Assembly (NCBI GenBank): GCA_946624335.1
Contig: CAMOSA010000062.1
Location: 1-12,706, forward strand
Length of the DNA stretch: 12,706 nt
Origin: an uncultured Prevotellaceae bacterium
GTDB lineage: Bacteria > Bacteroidota > Bacteroidia > Bacteroidales > Bacteroidaceae
Reading direction: 5' to 3'
The position numbers and the translations under genes were made by a program. Below, one piece after another: positions 1-7,644 of the stretch. Position 1 is the stretch's first letter; every line of letters begins with the position of its first letter. Below the pieces are notes generated by a model. It searched no databases. It was not told where the DNA came from and was given only the letters and a program-made list of their open reading frames with translations.

Positions 1-310
1 CCTTGCAGAGTTCGAAGCTGTCGCCATGGTCAAGGTGGAGGACAATCTGAGGATTGGGGCAACCGAGCTCCTTAGCATATTCCACAGCGCCCTGAGCCAT
101 GTAGCGCAGGATGGTGCCGTTGGCGTAGTTGCGAGCGCCCTTGCTGACCTGCATGATGACGGGAGACTTTGTCTCCACAGCAGCCTGTACGATAGCCTGC
201 ATCTGCTCGAGGGTGTTGAAGTTGAAGGCAGGGATGGCGTAGCCACCAGCAACAGCCTTCTTGAACATTTCACGGGTGTTAACGAGACCCAGTTCTTTGT
301 AGCTTGTCAT
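1..310 (-). CDS. fba: Class II fructose-1,6-bisphosphate aldolase, N-terminal part (cut by window edge)
   Basis: This minus-strand gene starts at the ATG at 310-308 and runs off the left edge; 103 codons are visible. The product should cleave fructose-1,6-bisphosphate to glyceraldehyde-3-phosphate and dihydroxyacetone phosphate in cytoplasmic glycolysis/gluconeogenesis. The protein begins MTSYKELGLVNTREMFKKA, followed by GGYAIPAFNFN, SPVIMQVSKGAR and VLHLDHGDSFE. The Asp-His pair in the last motif corresponds to the class II active-site aspartate and zinc ligand. I recognise the sequence as the Bacteroidales-type enzyme, usually about 330 residues, so roughly two thirds lies outside the window. 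There is no signal peptide, as expected for a cytosolic enzyme. The gene has its own upstream promoter-like sequence and lies 177 bp downstream of the secreted phosphodiesterase gene on the same strand, so it is probably a separate transcription unit. Confidence 0.93.
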   Translation of the reverse strand, partial: MTSYKELGLVNTREMFKKAVAGGYAIPAFNFNTLEQMQAIVQAAVETKSPVIMQVSKGARNYANGTILRYMAQGAVEYAKELGCPNPQIVLHLDHGDSFELCK

Positions 311-379
311 TTTGATTTACGATTTAATGATTTACTATCTATAATTATTGATTATACGTATTCTTTCTCTTAAGTCGCG

Positions 380-409
380 CAAAGGTAAGCAAAAAACGTG
401 AGACGGCAA
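380..409 (-). promoter_or_regulatory. Bacteroidetes-type promoter of the aldolase gene
   Basis: On the minus strand the sequence reads TTG (409-407), 19 bp, then TACCTTTG (387-380). This fits the Bacteroidetes primary sigma consensus (TTG, 19-21 bp, TAnnTTTG). Transcription would start near 373, giving a leader of about 60 nt before the ATG at 310. Confidence 0.7.
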
Positions 410-487
410 CACGCTTGAGCAATCTTTCAACGTTTTTTAAACGTTTGGCACCGCTGACAGGTGTTTTTTGCTAATTATACGTGGCAA

Positions 488-1537
488 TCAGAGGCTACGA
501 ACGAAATAAGTGACGACGGGCAGGTGGTCGCTGAAGCCATCTGTCCAAACCCCTGAGGCATGTGTCCGCTTGGGTGCTCCTTTTGCCTTGCCCTCGCTCT
601 GGAAGAGGTAATCGCGGCGGAATATCTCAGCCTTGTAGAAGGTCAGCGTAGAGTAGTCCTTCTTCTTATCCACGTCGAGGCAGTTAGGCGTCATGACGAT
701 CTGGTCGAAAAGATTCCAGCCGCCCTGATAGCTGAGTGTGCCACGGCCATCAAGGAGGATCTGCCACCACGGGTTGAACATTTCCGTCGCCTTGACATCG
801 CCCATCTTGCGGCGTGCGCCCAAGGCCTTTGCCATGGACTCGTCGAAGGGATCGTCATTCATATCGCCCATGACGATGATCTTCATCTGCGGGTTGGCAG
901 TGAGGATACTGTCCTTCTCGGCACGCACCTGCTGTCCGGCCCAGACACGAGCGGGTGACGCCGAGAAGCGGCTGGGCCAGTGGCAGACAATCACAGTGAC
1001 GCTGTCGCCGGCCAGCGTGCCCTGCACGGTCAGGAAGCCACGCGTAGGACGTTCGAGGACGACCTTGCCTTCCTTGCGCAGCACATAGGGCTGCAGCCAT
1101 ACCTTCGAAGGGGTGAAGAAAGTGGGGTTATAGAGCAGGCCGCAGTCGACACCGCGACGGTCGGGCCCCTCGATGTGACAGAACTTGTAACCACGCTTCG
1201 CCAGAGGCTCTTGTGCACAGAGGGCGCTGAGGCAATGAGCGTTCTCGACCTCACTGACACCGATCACCGCACATCCCACAGGGATGCGATCGGTGCCCAT
1301 CTCACCGAGGACGCGCGACATATTCTTCAGCTTGTGGCTGTACTTGAGCTCGGTCCACTTGTTGGCACCGTCGGGCAGGTACTCGTAGTCGTTTTTGTTC
1401 TCGTCATGCTGTGTGTCGAACAGGTTCTCGAGGTTGTAGAAGCCGACGGCGTACATGGCGATACGCGCCTCCTGAGCCGAAGCCGACGTACAAGCCAGCA
1501 CGACCAGGGTGAGAAGAGTGATAAAATAGGAACGCAT
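488..1537 (-). CDS. Secreted endonuclease/exonuclease/phosphatase (DNase I-like) family protein
   Basis: A 349-aa exported metal-dependent phosphodiesterase or phosphatase of the EEP superfamily. Residues 1-21 form a signal peptide with a probable cleavage ASA|Q; a poor lipobox (VLAC, Cys16) makes lipidation possible but less likely. All hallmark motifs are visible in order: FYNLENLFD (33-41, metal-site Asn35), SEVEN (95-99, metal-binding Glu96), GPDRRGVDCGLLYNP (124-138), CHWPSR (185-190, His186), GDMNDDP (224-230, Asp225 and Asn227), LFDQIV (276-281) and the terminal SDHLPV (336-341, His338). Catalytic residues therefore appear intact. Substrates in this superfamily range from DNA and RNA to phosphoinositides and nucleotides, and the sequence alone does not choose. 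The gene is divergent from a TonB receptor/lipoprotein operon, which suggests it degrades the material that system takes up. It stops at 488 and no convincing terminator follows it. Confidence 0.88.
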   Translation of the reverse strand: MRSYFITLLTLVVLACTSASAQEARIAMYAVGFYNLENLFDTQHDENKNDYEYLPDGANKWTELKYSHKLKNMSRVLGEMGTDRIPVGCAVIGVSEVENAHCLSALCAQEPLAKRGYKFCHIEGPDRRGVDCGLLYNPTFFTPSKVWLQPYVLRKEGKVVLERPTRGFLTVQGTLAGDSVTVIVCHWPSRFSASPARVWAGQQVRAEKDSILTANPQMKIIVMGDMNDDPFDESMAKALGARRKMGDVKATEMFNPWWQILLDGRGTLSYQGGWNLFDQIVMTPNCLDVDKKKDYSTLTFYKAEIFRRDYLFQSEGKAKGAPKRTHASGVWTDGFSDHLPVVTYFVRSL

Positions 1538-1564
1538 AAGTATAGTCTTTGAGGTAAAAGTGGA

Positions 1565-1639
1565 TTTTTCGTGGCAAAGATAAATGATTTAGTGTTATGA
1601 GCCGCACAAAAACACAAAAAAGTTGTCCGCCACGAAAAA
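1565..1639. repeat. 11-bp inverted repeat in the divergent promoter region
   Basis: TTTTTCGTGGC at 1565-1575 is the perfect reverse complement of GCCACGAAAAA at 1629-1639. Arm centres are 64 bp apart, about six helical turns. The left arm abuts the EEP -7 box and the right arm lies upstream of the receptor promoter. This placement would suit a shared operator bound by one regulator, but an accidental or hairpin-forming repeat is possible. Confidence 0.55.
1575..1609 (-). promoter_or_regulatory. Possible promoter of the EEP gene
   Basis: On the minus strand TATCTTTG (1582-1575) matches the -7 consensus TAnnTTTG exactly, 38 bp upstream of the ATG at 1537. The nearest TTG (1609-1607) is 24 bp away, longer than the usual 19-21, so the -33 element is uncertain. 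The -7 box shares one base (1575) with the left arm of the 11-bp inverted repeat. Confidence 0.5.
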
Positions 1640-1672
1640 AAAGACTCTTTTACTTCCGCATTTCAATTATTT

Positions 1673-1704
1673 TTGCTTTCTTTGTAGCCAAATACTTACT
1701 TTTG
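1673..1704 (+). promoter_or_regulatory. Candidate promoter of the TonB receptor operon
   Basis: TTG (1673-1675), 21 bp, then TACTTTTG (1697-1704) fits the Bacteroidetes consensus. It would start transcription only about 6-8 nt before the ATG at 1717, which is unusually short. An alternative -7 is TTTCTTTG (1677-1684), followed by GTAGCCA like the promoter at 7979; it gives a longer leader but lacks the TA and a clear -33. Confidence 0.45.
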
Positions 1705-1716
1705 TTTCCTTTACCA

Positions 1717-4278
1717 ATGAGAAAAGACCTTCTTTTATCAGCCGTGCTACTCGCCAGTGCGCTACCGCTGTGTGCACAGGAGCCGGCAACGAGCGAGACG
1801 GAAAAGGCGTTGAAGGACGAGGCTACCTCGTTCATCTTCACCGAGTCGCAGCTCGACGAGGACGCTGACGTCACACAGGATGTCATCCAGATCAACTCCA
1901 GTACCAACCTCTACACCAGCAACGTAGGCTATCTCTTCAGCCCGATGCGCTTCAAGTTCCGTGCGCTCGACCAGAAGTACAATGATATCTACATGAATGG
2001 CGTGCAGGTCAACTCGGCCGAGAACGGGCGCTTCAGCTACTCCACCATCGGCGGCATGAACGATGCAACACGCAGCATCGACTATGCTTCGCCTTTCGAG
2101 TCCAACACCTTCAGTATGGCAGCTCTCGGAGGCTCCAACAACTACAACTTCCGCGCCAGCAACTATGCTGCCGGACACAAGGTGACCCTCTCTGCGCTCA
2201 ACCGTAACTACACCGCCCGAGCTATGTACACCTTCGGTACGGGACTGAACGAGCGCGGCTGGGCTTTCTTCGGCACCGTGGGCTACCGATGGGCCAACAT
2301 GCAGACGGCCGCCGTCCAAGGCACCTTCTACAACTCACTCGCCTACTTCCTCTCATTGCAGAAGAAATGGGGCGAGCGCCACAGCCTGAACATCGCCACG
2401 TGGGGCAACCCCACCGAGCGTGCACAGCAGGGAGCATCGACCGACGAGGCCTACTGGCTCGCCAACAACTACCTCTATAACCCCTATTGGGGCTACCAGA
2501 ACGGCGAGAAGCGCAACTCGCGCGTTGTCAACAACTATGAGCCCTCACTGCTGCTCACATGGGACTTCAAGATCAAGGACGACCTCAAACTGACGACGTC
2601 CTTCTTCAGCAAATACGCCATGTACAGCGGCACACGCCTACAGTACAACAACGCCCAGAACCCCAAGCCTGACTATTGGAAGAACTTCCCGTCGTACAAC
2701 TACGATGTCTGGGGGCTCACCGACGGCTCCAACAACGACGTCGCCGCCTGGCAGGAGAGCTACAACTACTGGACAGCCTGCCGCGCCAACCGCCAGATAC
2801 AGTGGGACAAGCTCTACTACGCCAATTCACAGATGAACAAGGTAGGCGGCGACGCAGCCTACTATATGCTGGCCCGCCACAACGACCTGCTGGCCTTCAA
2901 CCTCGGTTCGACACTCAACTGGGACATCGACCGCTTCTCCAAGCTGCAGGGCGGCCTGCAGCTGGCCTCCAACACAGGCTTCCACTACCAGACCATCTCC
3001 GACATGATGGGCGCCGAAAACCTCCACAATGTCAACAACTACGCCATCGGCACCTACGCCGAGTCGGACAGCCGCGTGCAATATGACATGAACAAGCCCG
3101 GCGGCAGTGTAGGCGTCGGCGACCGTTTCGGCTACGACTTCAACATCGTTGTCCAAAAAGCCACCGCCTGGGCACAATACGTCTATGACCGTGGCATAGC
3201 ACACTCCTTCGTCAGCGCCAAGATCGGCGGCACACAGATGTGGCGCGACGGTAAGATGCGCAACGGACTCTTTGCCGACAACAGCTACGGCAAGAGCGGC
3301 ACGGCACGCTTCCTCGACGGAGGCGTCAAGGTAGGGACTAACCTCAACCTGGGCAAAGGCAATGTCGTCGGCATCGGCCTGGGCTACATGACCTACGCCC
3401 CGTCGGCCTACAGCAACTACGGCGGTTCGGCCTTCCAGGCTGCCGAGATGAACAACAACTACATCGACGGCCTCAAGGTAGAACATATGTTCAGCGCCGA
3501 GATTGGCTATGCCCTCACCACCAGCTGGATGCGAGCTAACCTCACCGCCTACTACAACCGCGGCATGCACATGAACGAATGGCAGAACTACTACTACGAC
3601 GATGTCAACTCATTCACCTACGTCAGCATGACAGGCGTCGAGAAAGCCTTCTACGGCGTCGAGCTCGGCCTGCGCTTCAAGGTGACCTCAGGCCTCAGCA
3701 TCGACCTCATCGGGTCTATGGCCGACGCCAAGTACACCAAGAACACCGACGTCAGCTACCTGCTGTCCACACAAGGCACCGTCACCAGCGAGACCTTATA
3801 TAATAAAGGTATGCGCGAGGCCAGCACGCCACTCACCGTGGGCAGCATCGGCATCAACTACAACGTCAGCGGATGGTGGTTCAACCTCAAGGGCAACTAC
3901 TACGACCGCATCTACCTCTCCTACGCCCCCTCGCTGCGCTACCAGAGCACCCTCATCCGCTCCGGTGCCGTGGACAACGACGGCCGCCTGATCGTGCCCG
4001 GACAGACCAAGGGCCACGGAGGCTTCATGCTCGACGGCTCCATAGGACATCAGTTCCGCGTAGCACACAACCCACTCAGCGTCAACCTCATGCTCACCAA
4101 CATCCTTAACAACCGCAAGCTCGTCAGCGGAGGATTCGAGCAGAGCCGCTCCAGCTACACCACCGACCAGGCCACAGGCGAGGTCAGCGGACAGCGCACC
4201 TACAACTTCCAGAAGAACCCGATGAAGTACTACGTCCAAGGCTTTAACTTCATGCTCAACCTCAACTATAGGTTCTGA
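1717..4278 (+). CDS. TonB-dependent outer-membrane receptor (SusD-less locus)
   Basis: An 853-aa outer-membrane active transporter powered by TonB-ExbBD. I chose the ATG at 1717 over the in-frame ATG at 1597 because it begins directly with a signal peptide (MRKDLLLSAVLLASALPLCA|Q, residues 1-20), and the longer form would overrun the promoter region. The plug domain spans roughly 50-150, with NDIYMNGVQVN (89-99), a tract ending IGGMNDATR (111-119) and ALGGSNNYNFRAS (136-148), typical of Bacteroidetes receptors. The rest is a beta-barrel rich in Tyr/Asn/Gly, ending in the aromatic terminus LNLNYRF needed for Bam insertion. There is no N-terminal carboxypeptidase-regulatory-like domain and no SusD partner, unlike polysaccharide-type SusC receptors. 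It is first in an operon with two OB-fold lipoproteins (52-bp and 43-bp gaps). The ligand is unknown; the divergent EEP enzyme points to a phosphoester-containing polymer or its fragments. Confidence 0.92.
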   Translation: MRKDLLLSAVLLASALPLCAQEPATSETEKALKDEATSFIFTESQLDEDADVTQDVIQINSSTNLYTSNVGYLFSPMRFKFRALDQKYNDIYMNGVQVNSAENGRFSYSTIGGMNDATRSIDYASPFESNTFSMAALGGSNNYNFRASNYAAGHKVTLSALNRNYTARAMYTFGTGLNERGWAFFGTVGYRWANMQTAAVQGTFYNSLAYFLSLQKKWGERHSLNIATWGNPTERAQQGASTDEAYWLANNYLYNPYWGYQNGEKRNSRVVNNYEPSLLLTWDFKIKDDLKLTTSFFSKYAMYSGTRLQYNNAQNPKPDYWKNFPSYNYDVWGLTDGSNNDVAAWQESYNYWTACRANRQIQWDKLYYANSQMNKVGGDAAYYMLARHNDLLAFNLGSTLNWDIDRFSKLQGGLQLASNTGFHYQTISDMMGAENLHNVNNYAIGTYAESDSRVQYDMNKPGGSVGVGDRFGYDFNIVVQKATAWAQYVYDRGIAHSFVSAKIGGTQMWRDGKMRNGLFADNSYGKSGTARFLDGGVKVGTNLNLGKGNVVGIGLGYMTYAPSAYSNYGGSAFQAAEMNNNYIDGLKVEHMFSAEIGYALTTSWMRANLTAYYNRGMHMNEWQNYYYDDVNSFTYVSMTGVEKAFYGVELGLRFKVTSGLSIDLIGSMADAKYTKNTDVSYLLSTQGTVTSETLYNKGMREASTPLTVGSIGINYNVSGWWFNLKGNYYDRIYLSYAPSLRYQSTLIRSGAVDNDGRLIVPGQTKGHGGFMLDGSIGHQFRVAHNPLSVNLMLTNILNNRKLVSGGFEQSRSSYTTDQATGEVSGQRTYNFQKNPMKYYVQGFNFMLNLNYRF

Positions 4279-4291
4279 TTTCTTTCTCACA

Positions 4292-4318
4292 ACGAATTAC
4301 ACGAATTATACGAATATA
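4292..4318 (+). repeat. Three tandem 9-bp units (ACGAATTAY)
   Basis: ACGAATTAC, ACGAATTAT and the decayed ACGAATATA follow each other in the 52-bp gap between the receptor and the DUF5689 gene. Short AT-rich tandem units of this type are common between Bacteroidetes genes. They may be slippage products or keep the start region unstructured. Confidence 0.6.
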
Positions 4319-4330
4319 AGACTTATCGTT

Positions 4331-5182
4331 ATGAAACCACAGACAATATACAAAGGTTTGGCACTATTGGCTCTATCCTTTACCTTCGTCTCCTGCTTCG
4401 ATGGCGACTGGGACACGCCCGACATGACCAATCCGCCCTACGGCAACAACACCATCCAGGAGGATGAGGCTCAGCTGGTGACCATCGGAGAGCTCAAGTC
4501 CAAGTACGCCTCCGTCATCGCCGCCAGCGGTTTCCAGCGCATCAGCGACGACATCAAGCTGCGCGCCACGATCATCGGCAACGACATCGGCGGAAACATC
4601 TACAAGCAGATATGCATACAAGACGCCACCGGAGCCATGATCGTCGGCATCAACGGCACAGGCCTATTCCCCTTCCTCAGCGTCGGCCAGCAGATACTCA
4701 TCGACCTCAAAGACCTATGCATCGGAGGCTACGGACAGCAGCCGCAGCTCGGCGACGAGTACAATGGCAGCATAGGACGTATGACCACCGAGAAATGGGA
4801 AGAGCACGTCCGCATACTACCCACACATGACATGGCTCAAATCGACACCATCGACTTCGACGTCAACATGGACATGGAGCGTTACTGCGGACACCTCGTG
4901 CGGCTGCAGAACGTCGTCATCGGCGATGCTGACGGCACCACGCCCTTTGCCCCTGAGTACAAGGCTGGCACCAGCCTCACCTACAACGGATCCACCAACG
5001 GATATGTCCACCACACCCTCAACGGAGAGTCCATGAACAAGCTCGTCCTCCGCACCAGCACCTACGCCAAGTTCGCTGAGATGGTCATACCGACACAGCC
5101 CGTCACGCTCTACGGCATCGCCACACGCTACCGCGACACATGGCAGATACTCATCCGCGCCGAAGAAGACATCAAACAGTGA
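4331..5182 (+). CDS. DUF5689 domain lipoprotein (OB-fold), receptor partner
   Basis: A 283-aa lipoprotein. Its signal sequence ends in the lipobox FVSC with lipidated Cys22. The following FDGDWD is acidic, resembling the Bacteroidetes lipoprotein export signal, so it is probably on the cell surface. Residues ~50-278 match the DUF5689 pattern as I know it. An OB-like core lies at ~75-127 (IKLRATIIGND, then QICIQDATGAMIVGI, then LSVGQQILIDLKDLCIGGY), and a second strand-rich half includes RLQNVVIGDADG and ends YGIATRYRDTWQILIRAEED. OB folds often bind nucleic acid or oligosaccharide, but no catalytic motif is visible. The gene sits directly behind the TonB receptor. A substrate-capture role comparable to a SusD-like lid is an inference from position and localisation only. 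Confidence 0.85.
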   Translation: MKPQTIYKGLALLALSFTFVSCFDGDWDTPDMTNPPYGNNTIQEDEAQLVTIGELKSKYASVIAASGFQRISDDIKLRATIIGNDIGGNIYKQICIQDATGAMIVGINGTGLFPFLSVGQQILIDLKDLCIGGYGQQPQLGDEYNGSIGRMTTEKWEEHVRILPTHDMAQIDTIDFDVNMDMERYCGHLVRLQNVVIGDADGTTPFAPEYKAGTSLTYNGSTNGYVHHTLNGESMNKLVLRTSTYAKFAEMVIPTQPVTLYGIATRYRDTWQILIRAEEDIKQ

Positions 5183-5183
5183 G

Positions 5184-5208
5184 AAGTGAAAAATGAAAAG
5201 TGAAAAAT
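5184..5208 (+). repeat. Direct repeat AAGTGAAAAAT x2 between lipoprotein genes
   Basis: AAGTGAAAAAT occurs at 5184-5194 and 5198-5208 (period 14) in the 43-bp gap before the next ATG. Similar GTGAAAAATG strings are frequent in Bacteroidales intergenic DNA. No terminator intervenes, so the genes are likely cotranscribed. Confidence 0.6.
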
Positions 5209-5225
5209 AATAAATACATCAAGAT

Positions 5226-7565
5226 ATGAAAAAGTATTGGAAACTGCTGCTTTGCGCAGCCATAGGAATCGGGACGTTCACGGCCTGCGAGGATGTGCCC
5301 GAACCTTACAACATCCCGTCGGACAACATCACGCCCGTCATCCCGACAGCTGATTACATCCTCAGCCAGTCCTTCACCGCCAGCCTCGGCGACTTCCAGT
5401 CGGTGAGCGAGAGCGGCAGCATCTCATGGAAAGCCGACTCACGCTACGGAGCCATCATCACAGGCTACGACGACTGGGAAGGCTCAGGACAGAAGAGCAA
5501 CCGGCCTGGCGTCACCTACCTCTACAGCCCCGCCATTGACCTCGCCGAATGTGACAGCGCCTACATCGTCATCGACCAGGCCATCAACTATGCCAAGACG
5601 ACCCTCGATGCCGACCACAAGCTGCTCATCGCACCGGCACCCGTCGACGACGGCCCCGTAGCCACCATGGTGTCCTTCAAGGAGCTGCCCATGAGCATGG
5701 ACGGACTCGGATCCTCCTTCACATACATCACCCAGAACATCCAGATTCCGCAGGAATATATCGGCACGAAGGTGCAGATAGCCCTCAAGCACACCGCTCA
5801 TGACAGCTACTCATCCACGTGGGAAGTCAAGAGCATTAAGGTTGCCAAGGGCCAGGCTCCAGCAGCAGGAGGCACAACGCCCATCGACGGCCTCGTAGGC
5901 TCTGGAACCAAGGACGATCCCTACGACGTACCCTCCACCATCAAGCTCATCGCCGCCGGACCTCCAGCCACGAAGATCTACACCAAGGGCATCATCTCGA
6001 AGATCGACGAGATTGACACAGGCAGCTTCGGCAACGCCACCTATTACATCTCCAACGACGGCACCACCACCGACCAGCTCGAAGTATATCGCGGCTACGG
6101 ACTCGGAGGCGACAAGTTCAAGAGCACCGATGACATAAAAGTCGGCGACGAAGTTATCGTCTACGGACAGGTCATCTACTTCCAGAACAAGACCATGGAG
6201 TTCACCCAGGGCAGCGAGATCTACAGCCTCAACGGTGTGACGGCAGGCGGTGATGAACCCGGCGGCGACGCCAAGGGAACTGGCACCCTCGAAGATCCCC
6301 TCAACAGCGTGGCGGCCAACAATATCGCCAGCGCCCTCGCTTCTAACGCCAAGACCGACCAGGCCTATTATATCAAAGGTAAGGTCGTCAGCGTCAAGGA
6401 ACAGTTCTCGGCCCAGTACGGCAACGCCTCCTTCTACATCTCCGATGATGGCAGCAAGGGTGGTCAGTTCTACGTCTTCCGTGCCCTCTATCTCGGCAAC
6501 CAGAAGTGGACGAGCAGCGACAAGCAGATCAAAGAAGGCGACGAAGTCATCGTCTATGCCAAGCTCACCAACTATCAGGGCAACACACCTGAGACCGTAC
6601 AAGGCGACTGCTACATCTACAGCCTCAATGGCGAGACGGCCGGTAACGAGCCTCCGACACCTGGTCCTGCCGGCGAAGCAAAGGGTACAGGCACACTGGC
6701 CGATCCCTACAACAGCGTAGCCGCCAACAAGATTGCCTCGGCTCTCGCTTCCGGTGCCAAGACCGACGAAGCCTACTACCTCAAGGGTAAGGTCGTCAGC
6801 GTCAAGGAACCGTTCTCGGCCCAGTACGGCAACGCCTCCTTCTACATCTCCGACGACGGCACCTCCACCGATCAGTTCTACATCTTCCGTGCCCTCTATC
6901 TCGGCAACCAGAAGTGGGTCAACGGCAATGCAAAGATCAAGGTGGGCGACGAAGTCATCGTCTATGCCAGACTCACCAATTACATGGGCAATACACCCGA
7001 GACCGCGCAAGGCGACTGCTACATCTACAGCATCAACGGCAAGACCGAGGATGACGGCAGTGCCCCCGGTGAGGAGCCCACGCCAGGCACCAGCTATGCC
7101 AAGCTCTCCGACTTCACCAACGGCGGCTTCGAGACATGGACAGACGGCGTACCCGCTCAGTGGATGTCAACGACCACGGCCAGCACGAAAGGAGTCCTCT
7201 CCCAGAGCAGCGACGCACACAGCGGCAGCTACTCCGTGAATGTCGAAGGTAAGACCAGCGGCAATCAGCGTCTGGCCTCCACAGAGCTCACCCTCGAAGC
7301 TGGCGACTACACCATCGAGTTCTATGTCAAGCCCGAAGCCGACGGCGGCAGCGTACGTCCCGGCTATGTGCCCCTCAAGGATGACGGCAGCGTGGGCAGC
7401 TACGTCTATGGCGATTACACCAACGACATTCCTGCAGGCCAGTGGACGAAGATTACACACACCTTCAGCCTCGATGCCACCACCAACGTCAACCTCGTCA
7501 TCATGAATCCCAAGAAGCCCGGTAAGAACTTCCTGATCGACGATTACACCATCACGAAGAACTGA
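5226..7565 (+). CDS. Multidomain surface lipoprotein: choice-of-anchor-J-like, three DUF6359/OB modules, jelly-roll
   Basis: A 779-aa protein with lipobox FTAC (Cys21) followed by acidic EDVPEP, suggesting surface display. Residues ~40-206 resemble a choice-of-anchor-J beta-sandwich (YLYSPAIDLAECDSAYI and a final WEVKSIKVAKG). Three related OB-type modules of the DUF6359 kind follow at 225-337, 351-469 and 487-605. Each runs from G-(S/T)-G-T-x-x-D-P through Y-x-K-G-x-(I/V)-S, YGNASFYISDDG-like and (V/G)GDEVIVY to IYS-(L/I)-NG. They are separated by short Gly/Pro/Glu linkers. Residues ~624-779 form a carbohydrate-binding-like jelly-roll (NGGFETWTDGVPAQW near its start, FLIDDYTI near the end). 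No enzymatic motif is visible, so it looks like a multivalent binding protein. Being last in the receptor operon, it probably captures or tethers ligand at the surface. Modules 2 and 3 are nearly identical in DNA, a sign of recent duplication. Domain names are from memory of family patterns. Confidence 0.85.
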   Translation: MKKYWKLLLCAAIGIGTFTACEDVPEPYNIPSDNITPVIPTADYILSQSFTASLGDFQSVSESGSISWKADSRYGAIITGYDDWEGSGQKSNRPGVTYLYSPAIDLAECDSAYIVIDQAINYAKTTLDADHKLLIAPAPVDDGPVATMVSFKELPMSMDGLGSSFTYITQNIQIPQEYIGTKVQIALKHTAHDSYSSTWEVKSIKVAKGQAPAAGGTTPIDGLVGSGTKDDPYDVPSTIKLIAAGPPATKIYTKGIISKIDEIDTGSFGNATYYISNDGTTTDQLEVYRGYGLGGDKFKSTDDIKVGDEVIVYGQVIYFQNKTMEFTQGSEIYSLNGVTAGGDEPGGDAKGTGTLEDPLNSVAANNIASALASNAKTDQAYYIKGKVVSVKEQFSAQYGNASFYISDDGSKGGQFYVFRALYLGNQKWTSSDKQIKEGDEVIVYAKLTNYQGNTPETVQGDCYIYSLNGETAGNEPPTPGPAGEAKGTGTLADPYNSVAANKIASALASGAKTDEAYYLKGKVVSVKEPFSAQYGNASFYISDDGTSTDQFYIFRALYLGNQKWVNGNAKIKVGDEVIVYARLTNYMGNTPETAQGDCYIYSINGKTEDDGSAPGEEPTPGTSYAKLSDFTNGGFETWTDGVPAQWMSTTTASTKGVLSQSSDAHSGSYSVNVEGKTSGNQRLASTELTLEAGDYTIEFYVKPEADGGSVRPGYVPLKDDGSVGSYVYGDYTNDIPAGQWTKITHTFSLDATTNVNLVIMNPKKPGKNFLIDDYTITKN
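6276..7040 (+). repeat. Recently duplicated OB-module repeat within the lipoprotein gene
   Basis: Module 2 (6276-6632) and module 3 (6684-7040) are each 357 bp, with a 408-bp period. Positions 6378-6445 and 6786-6853 match over 68 bp with one difference, and 6475-6509 matches 6883-6917 over 35 bp. Module 1 (5898-6236) is homologous but clearly diverged. Confidence 0.9.
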
Positions 7566-7591
7566 TCCCTTGTGATCAATATCGATGTACC

Positions 7592-7630
7592 TCACCCTTG
7601 CAGCCTCTTGCGCTGCAAGGGTGATTTCTT
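7592..7630 (+). terminator. Rho-independent-like terminator of the receptor operon
   Basis: TCACCCTTGCAGC (7592-7604) pairs perfectly with GCTGCAAGGGTGA (7612-7624) over 13 bp around a 7-nt loop, followed by TTTCTT. It begins 26 nt after the stop codon at 7565. The T-tract is weak but the stem is strong. Confidence 0.8.
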
Positions 7631-7644
7631 AACCACTTGCAATA

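Noticed and set aside
429..445. Hairpin AACGTTT-TTT-AAACGTT between the EEP gene and the aldolase
   Set aside because: It is AT-rich with 7 pairs and lacks a T-tract in the minus-strand direction, so it is not a convincing terminator for the EEP gene.
1490..1537. Lipoprotein reading of the EEP signal sequence (VLAC, Cys16)
   Set aside because: The lipobox is poor (Leu at -2) and a normal ASA|Q cleavage site follows, so secretion by signal peptidase I is preferred, though not proven.
1597..1716. Forty-codon N-terminal extension of the TonB receptor frame
   Set aside because: It would place residues ahead of a complete signal peptide and would run through the promoter boxes, so the ATG at 1717 is the better start.
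5811..7010. Antisense open frame of 399 codons opposite the OB modules
   Set aside because: It is a shadow of the GC-rich lipoprotein gene: its repeats mirror the sense modules and the protein is Val/Ala/Gly/Asp-rich without motifs or an upstream promoter.
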